Positions 1-8,742 of a DNA stretch of 64,000 nucleotides are shown one piece after another; position 1 is the first letter of the stretch; every line of letters begins with the position of its first letter. The stretch is from Frigididesulfovibrio sp031553235. GTDB taxonomy: Bacteria; Desulfobacterota; Desulfovibrionia; Desulfovibrionales; Desulfovibrionaceae. Under the pieces are notes generated by a model. The model saw only the letters and a list, made by a program, of their open reading frames with translations, did no database searches and was not told where the DNA came from. Both the position numbers and the translations under genes were made by a program. The stretch spans positions 65,833 through 129,832 of the forward strand of contig JAVBLS010000015.1 in the NCBI GenBank assembly GCA_031553235.1, given 5' to 3'.

Positions 1-741
1 GCCTCCAGCCGGGGCCGGATGGGCAAATTCGAGTTGGCCCAGAATGGGGTGATCTTTCTGGACGAAATTTCCTCCATGCCTCTGTATCTCCAGGTCAAGC
101 TTTTGCGCGTGCTGCAGGAGAAAGTGATCATTCGCCTGGGCTCCAACCGGCTGGTGCACGTAAATGTGCGGGTCATCGCCGCGGCCAACGAGGATCTGCT
201 GGGCTGCATCAGGCGCAATACCTTCCGCGAAGACCTGTATTACCGGCTCAACGTCATTCCCCTATACATGCCTGCCCTGAGCGAGCGTAAAGGCGATGTG
301 CCCATTCTGGCCGACTTCTTTGTGGAAAAATATTGCGGCCTGTTCAACAAAAGCCGCCCCAGGCTGCGCTCTTCGCTGCTACGCCTGCTCGAGGCCTATC
401 CCTGGCCGGGTAACGTGCGCGAATTGGAACATGTGCTGGAATATGCCGTAAACATGATGCCCGACAAAGGCCCTCTGGGCATCGACTGTCTGCCGACGCA
501 ACTTCTCGCAGCCACCCGGGCCGAGACCGCCGCTCCTGCCGCAACCGCGGTTTCCCCCTCTTCCCCCTCTTCCGCTCCGGCCGATTTTCCCCTGGAGCGC
601 CTGAGCGTACTGGAAGACCGCGCCGTGCGGGCCGCCCTGACGCGTTTCGGGACCAGCACCGAAGGGAAAAAACTCGCCGCCGCCGCCTTGGGCATCAGCC
701 TGGCCACTCTCTATCGCAAGCTCCCCGTCTTCTCATCTTGA
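1..741 (+). CDS. sigma-54-dependent transcriptional activator, YgeV-like (5' truncated by window edge)
   Basis: Only the last 246 residues are present; the frame is open at base 1. The first visible residues (ASSRGRMGKFELA) normally follow directly after the GAFTGA loop of the AAA+ domain. Seen: Walker B GVIFLDE, sensor-I region RVIAAANEDL, arginine-finger region FREDLYYRLN, sensor II WPGNVRELEHVLE, then a Pro/Ala/Ser linker and a Fis-type helix-turn-helix (LAAAALGISLATLYRKL). Proteins of this family bind upstream enhancers and drive open-complex formation by sigma-54 RNA polymerase. It sits directly upstream of a sigma-54 promoter and a purine operon, as ygeV sits beside ygeW in E. coli, so it probably controls that operon (inference). 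The ligand-sensing domain lies outside the window. Confidence 0.93.
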   Translation, partial: ASSRGRMGKFELAQNGVIFLDEISSMPLYLQVKLLRVLQEKVIIRLGSNRLVHVNVRVIAAANEDLLGCIRRNTFREDLYYRLNVIPLYMPALSERKGDVPILADFFVEKYCGLFNKSRPRLRSSLLRLLEAYPWPGNVRELEHVLEYAVNMMPDKGPLGIDCLPTQLLAATRAETAAPAATAVSPSSPSSAPADFPLERLSVLEDRAVRAALTRFGTSTEGKKLAAAALGISLATLYRKLPVFSS

Positions 742-756
742 GAAAAGAATCTTTTT
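730..756 (+). terminator. weak terminator-like hairpin overlapping the regulator stop codon
   Basis: A 6-bp stem TTCTCA/TGAGAA with a 3-nt loop overlaps the stop codon and is followed by a five-T run at 752-756. The stem is short and AT-rich, so termination would be inefficient. Confidence 0.35.
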
Positions 757-1043
757 ATTTACCTCGACAAGATATAGATAAATTTATTTTCTTGTTTTGA
801 TAAATTTATATATTACAGACTATTTTATTACTATTTAGATGATTTTCCTTTTTCACCGCTGTTTGCCGGGCACAAAATTTCGATGTCTGTTCTTTATTTG
901 AACTGATTCGTCTGCCAACTGTTCATCAATTATTTTTCGATTTGAGAATTTTCGCAATATGAGAAAATAATTCCCACTGTTCCGGCACCGATAAAATATC
1001 CCTATCTATCCAATTTTTAAAATTATTTCTTACGAAAAATCCT
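742..1043. promoter_or_regulatory. AT-rich intergenic region, probable enhancer (UAS) zone for the purine operon
   Basis: About 300 bases without a gene, strikingly AT-rich compared with its surroundings. It contains an inverted repeat ATTTTC-N9-GAAAAT at 948-968 and further TTGAGAA/ATGAGAA-like words near 739, 943 and 960. These lie about 80-330 bases upstream of the -24/-12 promoter, a suitable distance for enhancer binding by the adjacent activator, and AT-rich DNA could bend or bind IHF. That role is inferred from position only. Confidence 0.4.
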
Positions 1044-1060
1044 TTGGCCCCGTTTTTGCT
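1044..1060 (+). promoter_or_regulatory. sigma-54 (-24/-12) promoter of the purine-degradation operon
   Basis: TTGGCCCCGTTTTTGCT fits the -24/-12 consensus, with GG at 1046-1047 and GC at 1058-1059 at the obligatory 12-base spacing and TTGCT at -12. Transcription would start near 1071, about 50 bases before the first operon gene. The preceding gene encodes a sigma-54 activator, which strengthens the call. Confidence 0.8.
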
Positions 1061-1119
1061 CATTCCAAGACAAGCGGGCGCGGCCCGCAGTCCTTCCAAC
1101 CGTTACCCAAGGGGCCACC

Positions 1120-2337
1120 ATGTCTGTCTGGATGCATATGAATACCAATCGGAAACCTGCCGGCAGAGGCGCGGATCTCTCCGTCCTTTCTCAGAAGGAA
1201 GCCGACGCGGTGCGGCGCTTTCACTCCACGTTCAAAGAATACAAACCCACGCCGCTGACCGCCTTGCCCAACCTGGCCGGCTCTTTGGGTTTGAAGAACA
1301 TCCTTCTCAAGGACGAATCGTATCGCTTCGGCCTGAATGCCTTCAAGGTTCTGGGCGGCTCCTACGCCATGGGCCGTTACCTGGCCGGCAAGCTCGGCCG
1401 GCCCATCGGCGAATTGAGTCGCGGCGACCTCTGCACCCCCGAGGCCCGCAAGAAAACCGGCGACATCACCTTCATCACCACCACCGACGGCAACCATGGC
1501 CGCGGTCTGGCCTGGACCGCCCGCGAACTCGGCTACAAGTGCATCGTCTTCATGCCCAAGGGCTCGGTACAGATCCGCGTAGACCACATCCTGAACGAAG
1601 GCGCCCAGTGCACGGTCACGGAGATGAACTACGATGAAGCCGTGCGCATGAGCTGGGATATGGCCCAAAAGAACGGCTACATCATGGTGCAGGACACGGC
1701 CTGGGCCGGCTACGAAGAAATTCCCACCTGGATCATGCAGGGCTACATGACCCTGGCCAATGAAGCCCTGGAACAAATCAAGGCGGCCGACACCCCGCCC
1801 ACCCACTGCTTCCTGCAGGCCGGCGTCGGATCCTTTGCCGGGGCCGTGGCCGGCTACCTGACCGCCACCCTGGGCGACAAGGCCCCCAAGCTGATCATCG
1901 TCGAGCCGCACGCCGCCGACTGCATCTACAGATCGGCCGTGGCCGGCGACGGCAAACCGCGCAACGTCACCGGCGATCTGGCCACCCTCATGGCGGGCCT
2001 GGCCTGCGGCGAACCCAACACCGTGAGCTGGGGCATCCTGCGCGACTACTGCACGGCCTACATCTCCTGCCCGGACTATATCGCCGCCGACGGCATGCGT
2101 ATTCTGGCCGCGCCCAAACCGGGCGACCAGGCCATCGTTTCCGGCGAATCCGGTGCGGTAACCACGGGCATTCTGCATTGGTTCATGACCCACCCGGCCG
2201 CCACGGTGCAGCGCGACGCCCTGGGCCTGAACAGAGATTCCACCGTCCTTTTGATCAGCACCGAGGGCGACACCGCCCCCGATGTTTATAAGAACGTGGT
2301 TTGGTACGGAGCCCACTTCGACCAGGACCCCGCTTAA
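1120..2337 (+). CDS. dpaL: 2,3-diaminopropionate ammonia-lyase (YgeX/DpaL)
   Basis: A PLP-dependent fold-type II lyase that converts 2,3-diaminopropionate to pyruvate and two ammonia in the cytoplasm. The 405 residues are close to the family length of about 400. The PLP lysine is Lys76 in RFGLNAFKVLGG. TTTDGNHG carries Asp123, and QDTAWAGYEE carries Asp192; both acids match the pair used for the two substrate enantiomers in the E. coli enzyme. The ATG at 1120 has AAGGGG five bases upstream. It is the first gene of a nine-gene operon and the last chemical step of the proposed purine pathway, making pyruvate from the purine carbon skeleton. In-frame ATGs at 1132 and 1138 are possible but have no better ribosome site. 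Confidence 0.93.
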   Translation: MSVWMHMNTNRKPAGRGADLSVLSQKEADAVRRFHSTFKEYKPTPLTALPNLAGSLGLKNILLKDESYRFGLNAFKVLGGSYAMGRYLAGKLGRPIGELSRGDLCTPEARKKTGDITFITTTDGNHGRGLAWTARELGYKCIVFMPKGSVQIRVDHILNEGAQCTVTEMNYDEAVRMSWDMAQKNGYIMVQDTAWAGYEEIPTWIMQGYMTLANEALEQIKAADTPPTHCFLQAGVGSFAGAVAGYLTATLGDKAPKLIIVEPHAADCIYRSAVAGDGKPRNVTGDLATLMAGLACGEPNTVSWGILRDYCTAYISCPDYIAADGMRILAAPKPGDQAIVSGESGAVTTGILHWFMTHPAATVQRDALGLNRDSTVLLISTEGDTAPDVYKNVVWYGAHFDQDPA

Positions 2338-2413
2338 AGCAAATCGACATTGATTGGCCCGTCTTTTCAAAACACACCAACCCGACAGGATCGCATCGTA
2401 AGGAGAGTATGTC

Positions 2414-3619
2414 ATGGATTTCGCGAAAATTAACGAGTTGAGCAAAAAATATGAGCCGCAGATGACCAAGTTCCTGCGCGACATGATTGCCATTCCTTCC
2501 GAAAGTTGCGGCGAGGAAGGCGTGATCAAACGCATCAAGCAGGAAATGGAAGCCGCCGGCTACGATCGGGTGGAAATCGACAAGATGGGCAACGTTATCG
2601 GCTACTTGGGCAACGGTCCGCGTCTGATCGCCTTTGACGCCCACATCGACACTGTGGGCATCGGCGAACGCGCCAACTGGACCTTCGACCCCTACCAGGG
2701 CTACGAAGACGCCGAAACCATCGGCGGCCGCGGCGCTTCCGACCAGGAAGGCGGCATGGCCTCCATGGTCTACGGCGGCAAAATCATGAAAGAACTGGGC
2801 CTGATTCCCGCCGACGTCACTGTGGCCATGGTCGGCACCGTGCAGGAAGAAGACTGCGACGGCCTGTGCTGGCAATACCTGATCAAGGAACATGGCCTGA
2901 AACCCGAGTTCGTGGTCTCCACCGAGCCCACCGACGGCGGTATCTACCGGGGCCAGCGCGGCCGCATGGAAATCCGCGTGGACGTGCGCGGCGTTTCCTG
3001 CCACGGCTCCGCCCCCGAGCGCGGCGACAACGCCATCTTCCGCATGGGCCGCCTTCTCAATGAGCTTGAGGGCCTGTCCAAGAACCTGAAGGATGACCCC
3101 TTCCTGGGCAAGGGCACCCTGACCGTTTCGCAGATCTTCTATTCCTCGCCCTCGCGTTGCGCCGTGGCCGACGGCTGCTCCATCTCCATCGACCGCCGGC
3201 TGACCTGGGGCGAGAACAAGGAATCTTCCCTGGAAGAAATCCGCAGCCTGCCCGCGGTCAAAGAAGCCGGCGACAAAGTCAAGGTCTCCATGTACACCTA
3301 CGAGGCCCCGTCCTGGACCGGCCTGGTCTACCCGACCGACTGCTACTTCCCCACCTGGGTCATCCCATCCGACCACAGGGTCACCAAGGCCACGGAAGAA
3401 GCCTACCACAAGCTCTTCGGCGCCGAAGGCCGCACCGACAAGTGGACCTTCTCGACCAACGGCGTGTCCATCATGGGCATGTTCGGCATCCCGGTCATCG
3501 GTTTCGGCCCGGGCAAGGAAAAAGAAGCCCACGCCCCCAACGAGAAGACCTGGAAGGCCGACCTGATGCGTTGCGCCGCCCTGTATGCCGCCCTGCCCGG
3601 CACTTATGCCAAAGGATAA
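2414..3619 (+). CDS. ygeY: M20 family metallohydrolase YgeY
   Basis: A dinuclear-zinc amidohydrolase of the M20/ArgE-DapE fold, 401 residues. Metal and catalytic motifs are visible: His77 and Asp79 in FDAHIDTVG, Asp110 in GRGASDQEGG, the Glu145-Glu146 pair in VQEEDCDG, Glu171 in STEPTD, and a late His in KEAHAPNEK. AAGGAG lies eight bases before the ATG. YgeY is a constant partner of YgeX and YgeW; in the anaerobic purine scheme it would hydrolyse a ureido or amide intermediate upstream of diaminopropionate. That exact substrate is inferred, not visible from sequence. The gene is followed after three bases by carbamate kinase, so the two are translationally close. Confidence 0.9.
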   Translation: MDFAKINELSKKYEPQMTKFLRDMIAIPSESCGEEGVIKRIKQEMEAAGYDRVEIDKMGNVIGYLGNGPRLIAFDAHIDTVGIGERANWTFDPYQGYEDAETIGGRGASDQEGGMASMVYGGKIMKELGLIPADVTVAMVGTVQEEDCDGLCWQYLIKEHGLKPEFVVSTEPTDGGIYRGQRGRMEIRVDVRGVSCHGSAPERGDNAIFRMGRLLNELEGLSKNLKDDPFLGKGTLTVSQIFYSSPSRCAVADGCSISIDRRLTWGENKESSLEEIRSLPAVKEAGDKVKVSMYTYEAPSWTGLVYPTDCYFPTWVIPSDHRVTKATEEAYHKLFGAEGRTDKWTFSTNGVSIMGMFGIPVIGFGPGKEKEAHAPNEKTWKADLMRCAALYAALPGTYAKG

Positions 3620-3622
3620 TCC

Positions 3623-4582
3623 ATGAGCGCCAAAAAACCGCTGGTCGTCATCGCCGTGGGGGGCAACTCTCTGATTACGGACAAGAGCAAAAAAACCGTG
3701 CCCGATCAGTACGACGCCATCTGCGAAACCGTGCGGCACATCGCCGACGTCATCGAGTCCGGCCGGCAGGTGGTGGTCACCCACGGCAACGGGCCGCAGG
3801 TAGGCTTCATCATGCTGCGCTCGGAAATCGCCCGTAAAGAAGCCGGCCTGCACTCCGTGCCTCTGGTTTCCTGCGTGGCCGACACCCAGGGCGCCATCGG
3901 CTGGCAACTGCAGATGGCTCTGGACAACGAACTGCGCCTGCGCAAGCTGCCCGCCCGGGCCGTTTCCCTGGTCACCCAGGTGCGCGTGGACGCCGACGAC
4001 CCCGGCTTCAAAAACCCGGACAAGTTCGTAGGCGAGTTCTATGAAGAGGCCGAGCTGCCCAAGGTGCGGGAGCAACATCCCGATTGGGTGCTCAAGGCCG
4101 ACTCCAACCGCGGTGCGCGTCGCGTGGTGCCCAGCCCGCAGCCCAGAGAAATCGTCGAACTGGAAGCAATCAAAAGTCTGCTGGGCGACGGCTTCAACCT
4201 GATCACTGTGGGCGGCGGCGGCATTCCCGTCGTTGCCGACGGCGCAGGCAATCTCTCGGGCGTGGACGCGGTCATCGACAAAGACCTGGCCTCGCGCCTT
4301 CTGGCCAACCAACTCCAGGCCGACGTGCTGGTCATCTCCACCGGTGTGGAAGCCGTGTGCGTGAACTTCGGCAAGCCGGCTCAGAAAGCCCTGGGGCACG
4401 TCACGGCCGCCGAACTTCAGGCCTACTACGACCAGGGCCAGTTCCCAGCCGGGAGCATGGGCCCTAAAGTTAAGGCCGCCCTGGACTTTCTGGCGGCCGG
4501 TGGCCAAGAGGTGGTCATTACCTGCCCGGAAAACCTGAAGCAGGCCCTCACGACCGGCGCCGGCACGCATATTACCGCGTAA
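3623..4582 (+). CDS. arcC: carbamate kinase
   Basis: Transfers phosphate from carbamoyl phosphate to ADP, the ATP-yielding step of several fermentations. The 319 residues fit the family (about 310). Signature segments are AVGGNSLI, THGNGPQVGF, SNRGARRVVPSPQPR and GGGGIPVV. AAAGGA, inside the end of ygeY, precedes the ATG by eight bases. Placed between ygeY and ygeW it is equivalent to yqeA of the E. coli locus and would cash in carbamoyl phosphate released by the YgeW reaction. Confidence 0.95.
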   Translation: MSAKKPLVVIAVGGNSLITDKSKKTVPDQYDAICETVRHIADVIESGRQVVVTHGNGPQVGFIMLRSEIARKEAGLHSVPLVSCVADTQGAIGWQLQMALDNELRLRKLPARAVSLVTQVRVDADDPGFKNPDKFVGEFYEEAELPKVREQHPDWVLKADSNRGARRVVPSPQPREIVELEAIKSLLGDGFNLITVGGGGIPVVADGAGNLSGVDAVIDKDLASRLLANQLQADVLVISTGVEAVCVNFGKPAQKALGHVTAAELQAYYDQGQFPAGSMGPKVKAALDFLAAGGQEVVITCPENLKQALTTGAGTHITA

Positions 4583-4631
4583 TTTTTACAAACCTTATTT
4601 CCACACCAACAACATCCATCAGGAGCAGAAC

Positions 4632-5828
4632 ATGGACCGCACCAAAATTCGCGAACTCATCAACAAACTGTCCTTGCTCAACTACAAAAGCATGTACATG
4701 AACGACTTCCTGGAGACCTGGCACAAGAGCGACGACGAAATCGCCGCCACCTTCGCCGTGGCCGACATCCTGCGCGCCCTGCGCGAAGCGAACGTCTCCA
4801 CCCGGGTGTTCGACTCGGGCCTGGGCATATCCCTGTTCCGCGACAACTCCACCCGCACCCGCTTCTCCTTCACCTCGGCCTGCAACCTGCTCGGCCTGAC
4901 GGTACAGGATCTTGATGAAGGCAAATCGCAGATCGCCCACGGCGAAACAGTGCGCGAAACCGCCAACATGGTCTCCTTCATGGCCGAAACCGTGGGCATT
5001 CGCGACGACATGTTCATCGGCAAGGGCAACACCTACATGCGCGAAGTCGCCGCCGCTCTGGAAGAAGGCTTTTGCGACGGCGTGCTCGAGCAGCGTCCGA
5101 CCATCGTTGACCTGCAGTGCGATATCGACCACCCGACTCAGACCATGGCCGACATGCTGCACGTGATCAACCACTTCGGCGGCGTGGACAAGCTGAAGGG
5201 CAAAAAAGTGGCCATGACCTGGGCTTACTCGCCCTCCTACGGCAAGCCCCTGTCCGTGCCCCAGGGCGTCATCGGCCTGATGACCCGCTTCGGTATGGAC
5301 GTGACCCTGGCCCACCCCAAAGGCTACGAAGTCATGCCCGAAGTGGAGGCCATCGCGCTTGAAAACGCCAAGGCTTCCGGCTGTGCCTACAAGCGCACCA
5401 ACTCCATGGAAGAGGCCTTTGAAGGCGCCGACATCGTCTACCCCAAGAGCTGGGCGTCCTTCGCGGCCATGGAGCAGCGCTCCGAGCTGTACGAGAAGAA
5501 CGACCAGGACGGCATCAAGAAGCTGGAAAAGGAACTCCTGGGCCAGAACGCCAAGTTCAAGAAGTGGGAGTGCACCGAAAAGCTGATGAAGTCCACCAAC
5601 AAGGGCAAGGCCCTGTACATGCACTGCCTGCCGGCCGACATCACCGGCGTGTCCTGCAAGGAAGGTGAAGTCGAAGCTTCGGTCTTCGACCGCTACCGCG
5701 TGCCCATGTACCGTGAAGCCGGCTACAAGCCTTACATCATTGCGGCGATGATCCTGCTGGCCCGCAAGTCCAACCCTGCGGACACCCTGCAGTGCCTGCT
5801 CGACTGCGGCAAGCCCCGAGTGAAATAG
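4632..5828 (+). CDS. ygeW: YgeW-type knotted carbamoyltransferase
   Basis: A member of the aspartate/ornithine transcarbamylase superfamily, 398 residues like E. coli YgeW. Carbamoyl-phosphate-binding motifs are STRTR (73-77), HPTQ (167-170) and HCLPAD (331-336); the last differs from the HCLPAH/R of true ornithine enzymes, as expected for the YgeW clade. Within a purine-degradation operon it most likely works in the phosphorolytic direction, removing a carbamoyl group from a ureido derivative of diaminopropionate and passing carbamoyl phosphate to the carbamate kinase encoded just upstream (inference from context and published work on this gene set). AGGAG lies six bases before the ATG. A separate, conventional argF occurs at 40231. 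Confidence 0.9.
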   Translation: MDRTKIRELINKLSLLNYKSMYMNDFLETWHKSDDEIAATFAVADILRALREANVSTRVFDSGLGISLFRDNSTRTRFSFTSACNLLGLTVQDLDEGKSQIAHGETVRETANMVSFMAETVGIRDDMFIGKGNTYMREVAAALEEGFCDGVLEQRPTIVDLQCDIDHPTQTMADMLHVINHFGGVDKLKGKKVAMTWAYSPSYGKPLSVPQGVIGLMTRFGMDVTLAHPKGYEVMPEVEAIALENAKASGCAYKRTNSMEEAFEGADIVYPKSWASFAAMEQRSELYEKNDQDGIKKLEKELLGQNAKFKKWECTEKLMKSTNKGKALYMHCLPADITGVSCKEGEVEASVFDRYRVPMYREAGYKPYIIAAMILLARKSNPADTLQCLLDCGKPRVK

Positions 5829-5840
5829 CCTCGCGCCGTC

Positions 5841-5870
5841 CCCCGTTCCCCGGTCCGACGGGGAACGGGG
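5841..5870 (+). other. perfect 12-bp GC hairpin inside the purine operon
   Basis: CCCCGTTCCCCG, a 6-nt loop, then its exact complement, 12 bases after the ygeW stop codon. No T-run follows, so it is not a standard intrinsic terminator. It may protect the 3' end of the upstream message or cause partial polarity before hyuA. Confidence 0.6.
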
Positions 5871-5925
5871 CGGCCCGAAAACCCGCCCGCCCCGCGCGGG
5901 CGCAGCCCGAAACGGAAGGCGCCTC

Positions 5926-7311
5926 ATGAAGACCCTGTTGATCGGCGGCATGGTGGTGGGTCCATTGGAGACCATCACCGCAGACATCCTCCTCGAAGAC
6001 GGCAAAGTGGCCGCCTTGGGGCGTGGGTTGCCGCGCGACGGCGCCGAGGCCATCGACGTATCCGGCAACTACGTGCTGCCGGGAATGATCGACGCCCACA
6101 CCCACATCACCTTGGACGCGCGGGCGGCCAAAGGCTCGGACGTCTATTGCGCCGGCACCCTGCCGGCGATCATGGGCGGAACCACGACCATCATCGACCA
6201 CCTGAGTTTCGGCCCGCCGGCCAAGCCCTTGCGCAGGCAATGGGAAAAGCACGTCGCCCTGGCCTCGGGGCAGGCCGTGACGGATTACGCGTTTCACGGC
6301 GTCATTCAGGAACTGACCGAAAACACCCCAAAAGAGCTCGCGGCCCTGGCACGCGAAGGAATTTGCAGCCTCAAGGCTTACATGGCCTACGACTTCCGCT
6401 TGAGCGACGCGGATCTGCTCAAACTCTTGCGCCTGACCGGCGAACTGGGCCTGCCGCTGACCGTGCACGCGGAAGATCATGACCCCATCGCCCGCCTGCG
6501 GGCGGAATTCAAGGCTCAGGGCAAGGGCGCGCCCATGTGGCACGCTAAAAGCCGGCCGGCCGTCTGCGAAAGCACGGCCGTGGCCCGGGTGTTGCGCTTG
6601 GCCCGGCAAGCCGGGGACGCCCCGATTTATGTGGTGCATCTGTCCACGGCCGCCGGCCTGGAAGAGATCAAAAAGGCCAGGGGCGAAGGTCAGAAAAACG
6701 TTTTTGCCGAAACCTGCACCCAGTACTTGGCCCTGACCGAAGATCGCTACGCCGATCCGGTGGAAGGCCTGAAATACATCATGGCCCCACCCCTGCGTAC
6801 CGCCGCGGACTGCGAAGCCCTGTGGCGCGGTCTGGCCGACGGCGACATCCAGACTGTGGCCACGGACCATTGCAGCTTCAGCTTCGTTCACGACAAGCAA
6901 CGCGGCCTGGACGACTTCACCTCCTGCCCCGGCGGTGCCCCCGGCCTGGAAGAGCGCCTTTCCGTGCTCTATTCCGAGGGCGTGGCCAAGGGCCGGATCA
7001 CCATCAACACCCTGGCGGATCGCCTGTCCACCACCCCGGCGGCGATCTTCGGGCTCAACCCGGTAAAGGGCCGGCTCCTGCCCGGGGCCGACGCCGACGT
7101 GGTCATCCTCAACCCCGGAGTGGAGCGCACCCTGCTCCAGGAAGATCTGCACGGGCCCGCCGATTACTCGCTGTATGACGGCCTGAAGCTCAAAGGCCGC
7201 ATCGAGGCGGTGTTCCTGTGCGGCAACCTTACCGCCAAGGACAACGCATTCCTTGGCCGGCGCGGCCAGGGCAGCCTGCTGCGGCGGGGGAGCAGCATGT
7301 ACAGAGACTAA
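5926..7311 (+). CDS. hyuA: dihydropyrimidinase/D-hydantoinase family amidohydrolase
   Basis: A cyclic amide hydrolase (TIM barrel) of 461 residues, matching the D-hydantoinase/dihydropyrimidinase family. Metal ligands are His58 and His60 in DAHTHI, the carboxylated Lys150 in SLKAYMAYD, His181 in HAEDHD, His238 in VVHLST and Asp314 in ATDHCSF. GGAAGG precedes the ATG by six bases. It corresponds to hyuA (ygeZ) of the E. coli cluster. In purine breakdown it would open a hydantoin-like or dihydropyrimidine-like ring formed after the first ring cleavage; the exact ring is inferred. Confidence 0.92.
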   Translation: MKTLLIGGMVVGPLETITADILLEDGKVAALGRGLPRDGAEAIDVSGNYVLPGMIDAHTHITLDARAAKGSDVYCAGTLPAIMGGTTTIIDHLSFGPPAKPLRRQWEKHVALASGQAVTDYAFHGVIQELTENTPKELAALAREGICSLKAYMAYDFRLSDADLLKLLRLTGELGLPLTVHAEDHDPIARLRAEFKAQGKGAPMWHAKSRPAVCESTAVARVLRLARQAGDAPIYVVHLSTAAGLEEIKKARGEGQKNVFAETCTQYLALTEDRYADPVEGLKYIMAPPLRTAADCEALWRGLADGDIQTVATDHCSFSFVHDKQRGLDDFTSCPGGAPGLEERLSVLYSEGVAKGRITINTLADRLSTTPAAIFGLNPVKGRLLPGADADVVILNPGVERTLLQEDLHGPADYSLYDGLKLKGRIEAVFLCGNLTAKDNAFLGRRGQGSLLRRGSSMYRD

Positions 7312-7404
7312 GACCGGGTTCCCGAGCCGAGAGCCGGGAATCCGCAAACAGGTGAGCCGCCCAAGGGCCCGAAGCCGGAGGGAGCATCGCCAGGGAGACG
7401 CACA

Positions 7405-8679
7405 ATGCTGTATCTGCGCGACGCCGTGTACATCGACGCCGGCGACCTTACGGTAAGCAAAGGCCATTTCGCCGTGGCGAGAGGCCCCTTCGGCACGATC
7501 CGGCCTATCCCGGACATTCCTTCCTTCAACGAACTCGCGCCCGACGACCGGGTGCTCGACTGCCGCGGCCGCTATGTGACCAAAGCCCCGGCCTGCGGCC
7601 ACCACCATATCTATTCCGCTCTGGCCCGGGGCATGCCGCCCGCGCCCAAGGTCCCGACCAATTTCGTCGAAGTGCTTGAACTCATCTGGTGGCGCCTGGA
7701 CAAATGCCTGGACAAAGATGCCATCCTGGCCTCGGCCCTGGCCGCCGGCCTGCACATGGCCAAAAACGGCGTGACCTTCTGCATCGACCACCACGCCTCC
7801 CCCTTCGCCGTCGACAACAGCCTGTCGATCATAGCCGCGGCCTTTGACCGCATCGGCATCGGCCACCTGCTCTGCTACGAAACCTCCTGCCGCGACGGCG
7901 ACGGCATCGCCCAGGCCGGCCTGGCCGAACAGGACCGCTTCTTTGCCGCCGGCGGCAAGGGCCATGTGGGCCTGCACGCCTCCTTCACGGTCTCCGACGA
8001 AATCCTCAAGACCTCGGTGGATCTGGCCAGAAAGTATGACACCGGCCTGCACATCCACGTGGCCGAAGCCAAGTCGGACCAGGAACACTGTCAGGCCACA
8101 TACGGCAAGACCGTGGTGCAGCGCCTGAAGGATTTCGGCGTCCTGGATCTGGAAAAAACCATTCTCGGCCACTGCGTGCACGTGAGCGAAGAAGACAAAA
8201 AAATTCTGGCCGCCTCGCCCTGCTGGATCGTCCAGAACACCGAATCCAACCAGAACAACAACGTCGGCCTGGCCGGCTACGCCTATAAAAAGAACGTCAT
8301 GCTCGGCACCGACGGCATGCACTCGGACATGATCCGCTCGGCCCAGTCGGCCTATTTTGCCGGCATTGCCGTCGAGGGGCTGACCTGCGCCGGGGCATAC
8401 GAGCGCCTGCGCAACGTGCATGCGCACGCCGTCCTGCACAAGGCGCCGGGCACGGGCGAGAACAACCTGATCGTTCTCGACTACGACACCCCGACTCCTC
8501 TGACCCGAAACAACGCTCTGGGCCACATCTTCTACGGCTTAAGTTCCAATCACGTGCTCACGACCATCTCTCAAGGCCGGATCATTGTGGAAGATCGCCG
8601 GCTGGTAAGCTGCGACGAAGAAGAAATTCTGGACTTTACCCGAGAGCAGGCCAAACGCCTCTGGGCCGCTCTCGGCTGA
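7405..8679 (+). CDS. ssnA: SsnA-like amidohydrolase/deaminase
   Basis: A metal-dependent amidohydrolase of the cytosine deaminase/chlorohydrolase group, 424 residues. Ligands are the His66-His68 run in ACGHHHIY, His216/His218 in LHIHVAEA, His256/His259 in GHCVHV and Asp303 in GTDGMHSD. AGGGAG lies eight bases before the ATG; a 93-base gap with a short hairpin separates it from hyuA. SsnA always travels with YgfK and XdhD, and current models of anaerobic uric acid use place it at hydrolytic opening of the reduced purine ring. The substrate is not deducible from these motifs alone. Confidence 0.9.
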   Translation: MLYLRDAVYIDAGDLTVSKGHFAVARGPFGTIRPIPDIPSFNELAPDDRVLDCRGRYVTKAPACGHHHIYSALARGMPPAPKVPTNFVEVLELIWWRLDKCLDKDAILASALAAGLHMAKNGVTFCIDHHASPFAVDNSLSIIAAAFDRIGIGHLLCYETSCRDGDGIAQAGLAEQDRFFAAGGKGHVGLHASFTVSDEILKTSVDLARKYDTGLHIHVAEAKSDQEHCQATYGKTVVQRLKDFGVLDLEKTILGHCVHVSEEDKKILAASPCWIVQNTESNQNNNVGLAGYAYKKNVMLGTDGMHSDMIRSAQSAYFAGIAVEGLTCAGAYERLRNVHAHAVLHKAPGTGENNLIVLDYDTPTPLTRNNALGHIFYGLSSNHVLTTISQGRIIVEDRRLVSCDEEEILDFTREQAKRLWAALG

Positions 8680-8742
8680 ACCGTATTCCGGATGGACAGC
8701 AAGTCATTTGGGTCATCAACTTTTTTCGTAAGGAAATTCACC

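Noticed and set aside
2255..8526. Very long minus-strand open frames opposite the purine operon (771 and 929 codons)
   Set aside because: Shadows of GC-rich genes: no ribosome sites, odd His/Gly/Val-rich composition, and the plus strand carries full motif sets of known enzymes.
8692..8742. Earlier in-frame start of ygfK
   Set aside because: No ribosome site, while 8743 has TAAGGA upstream and matches the family N-terminus.
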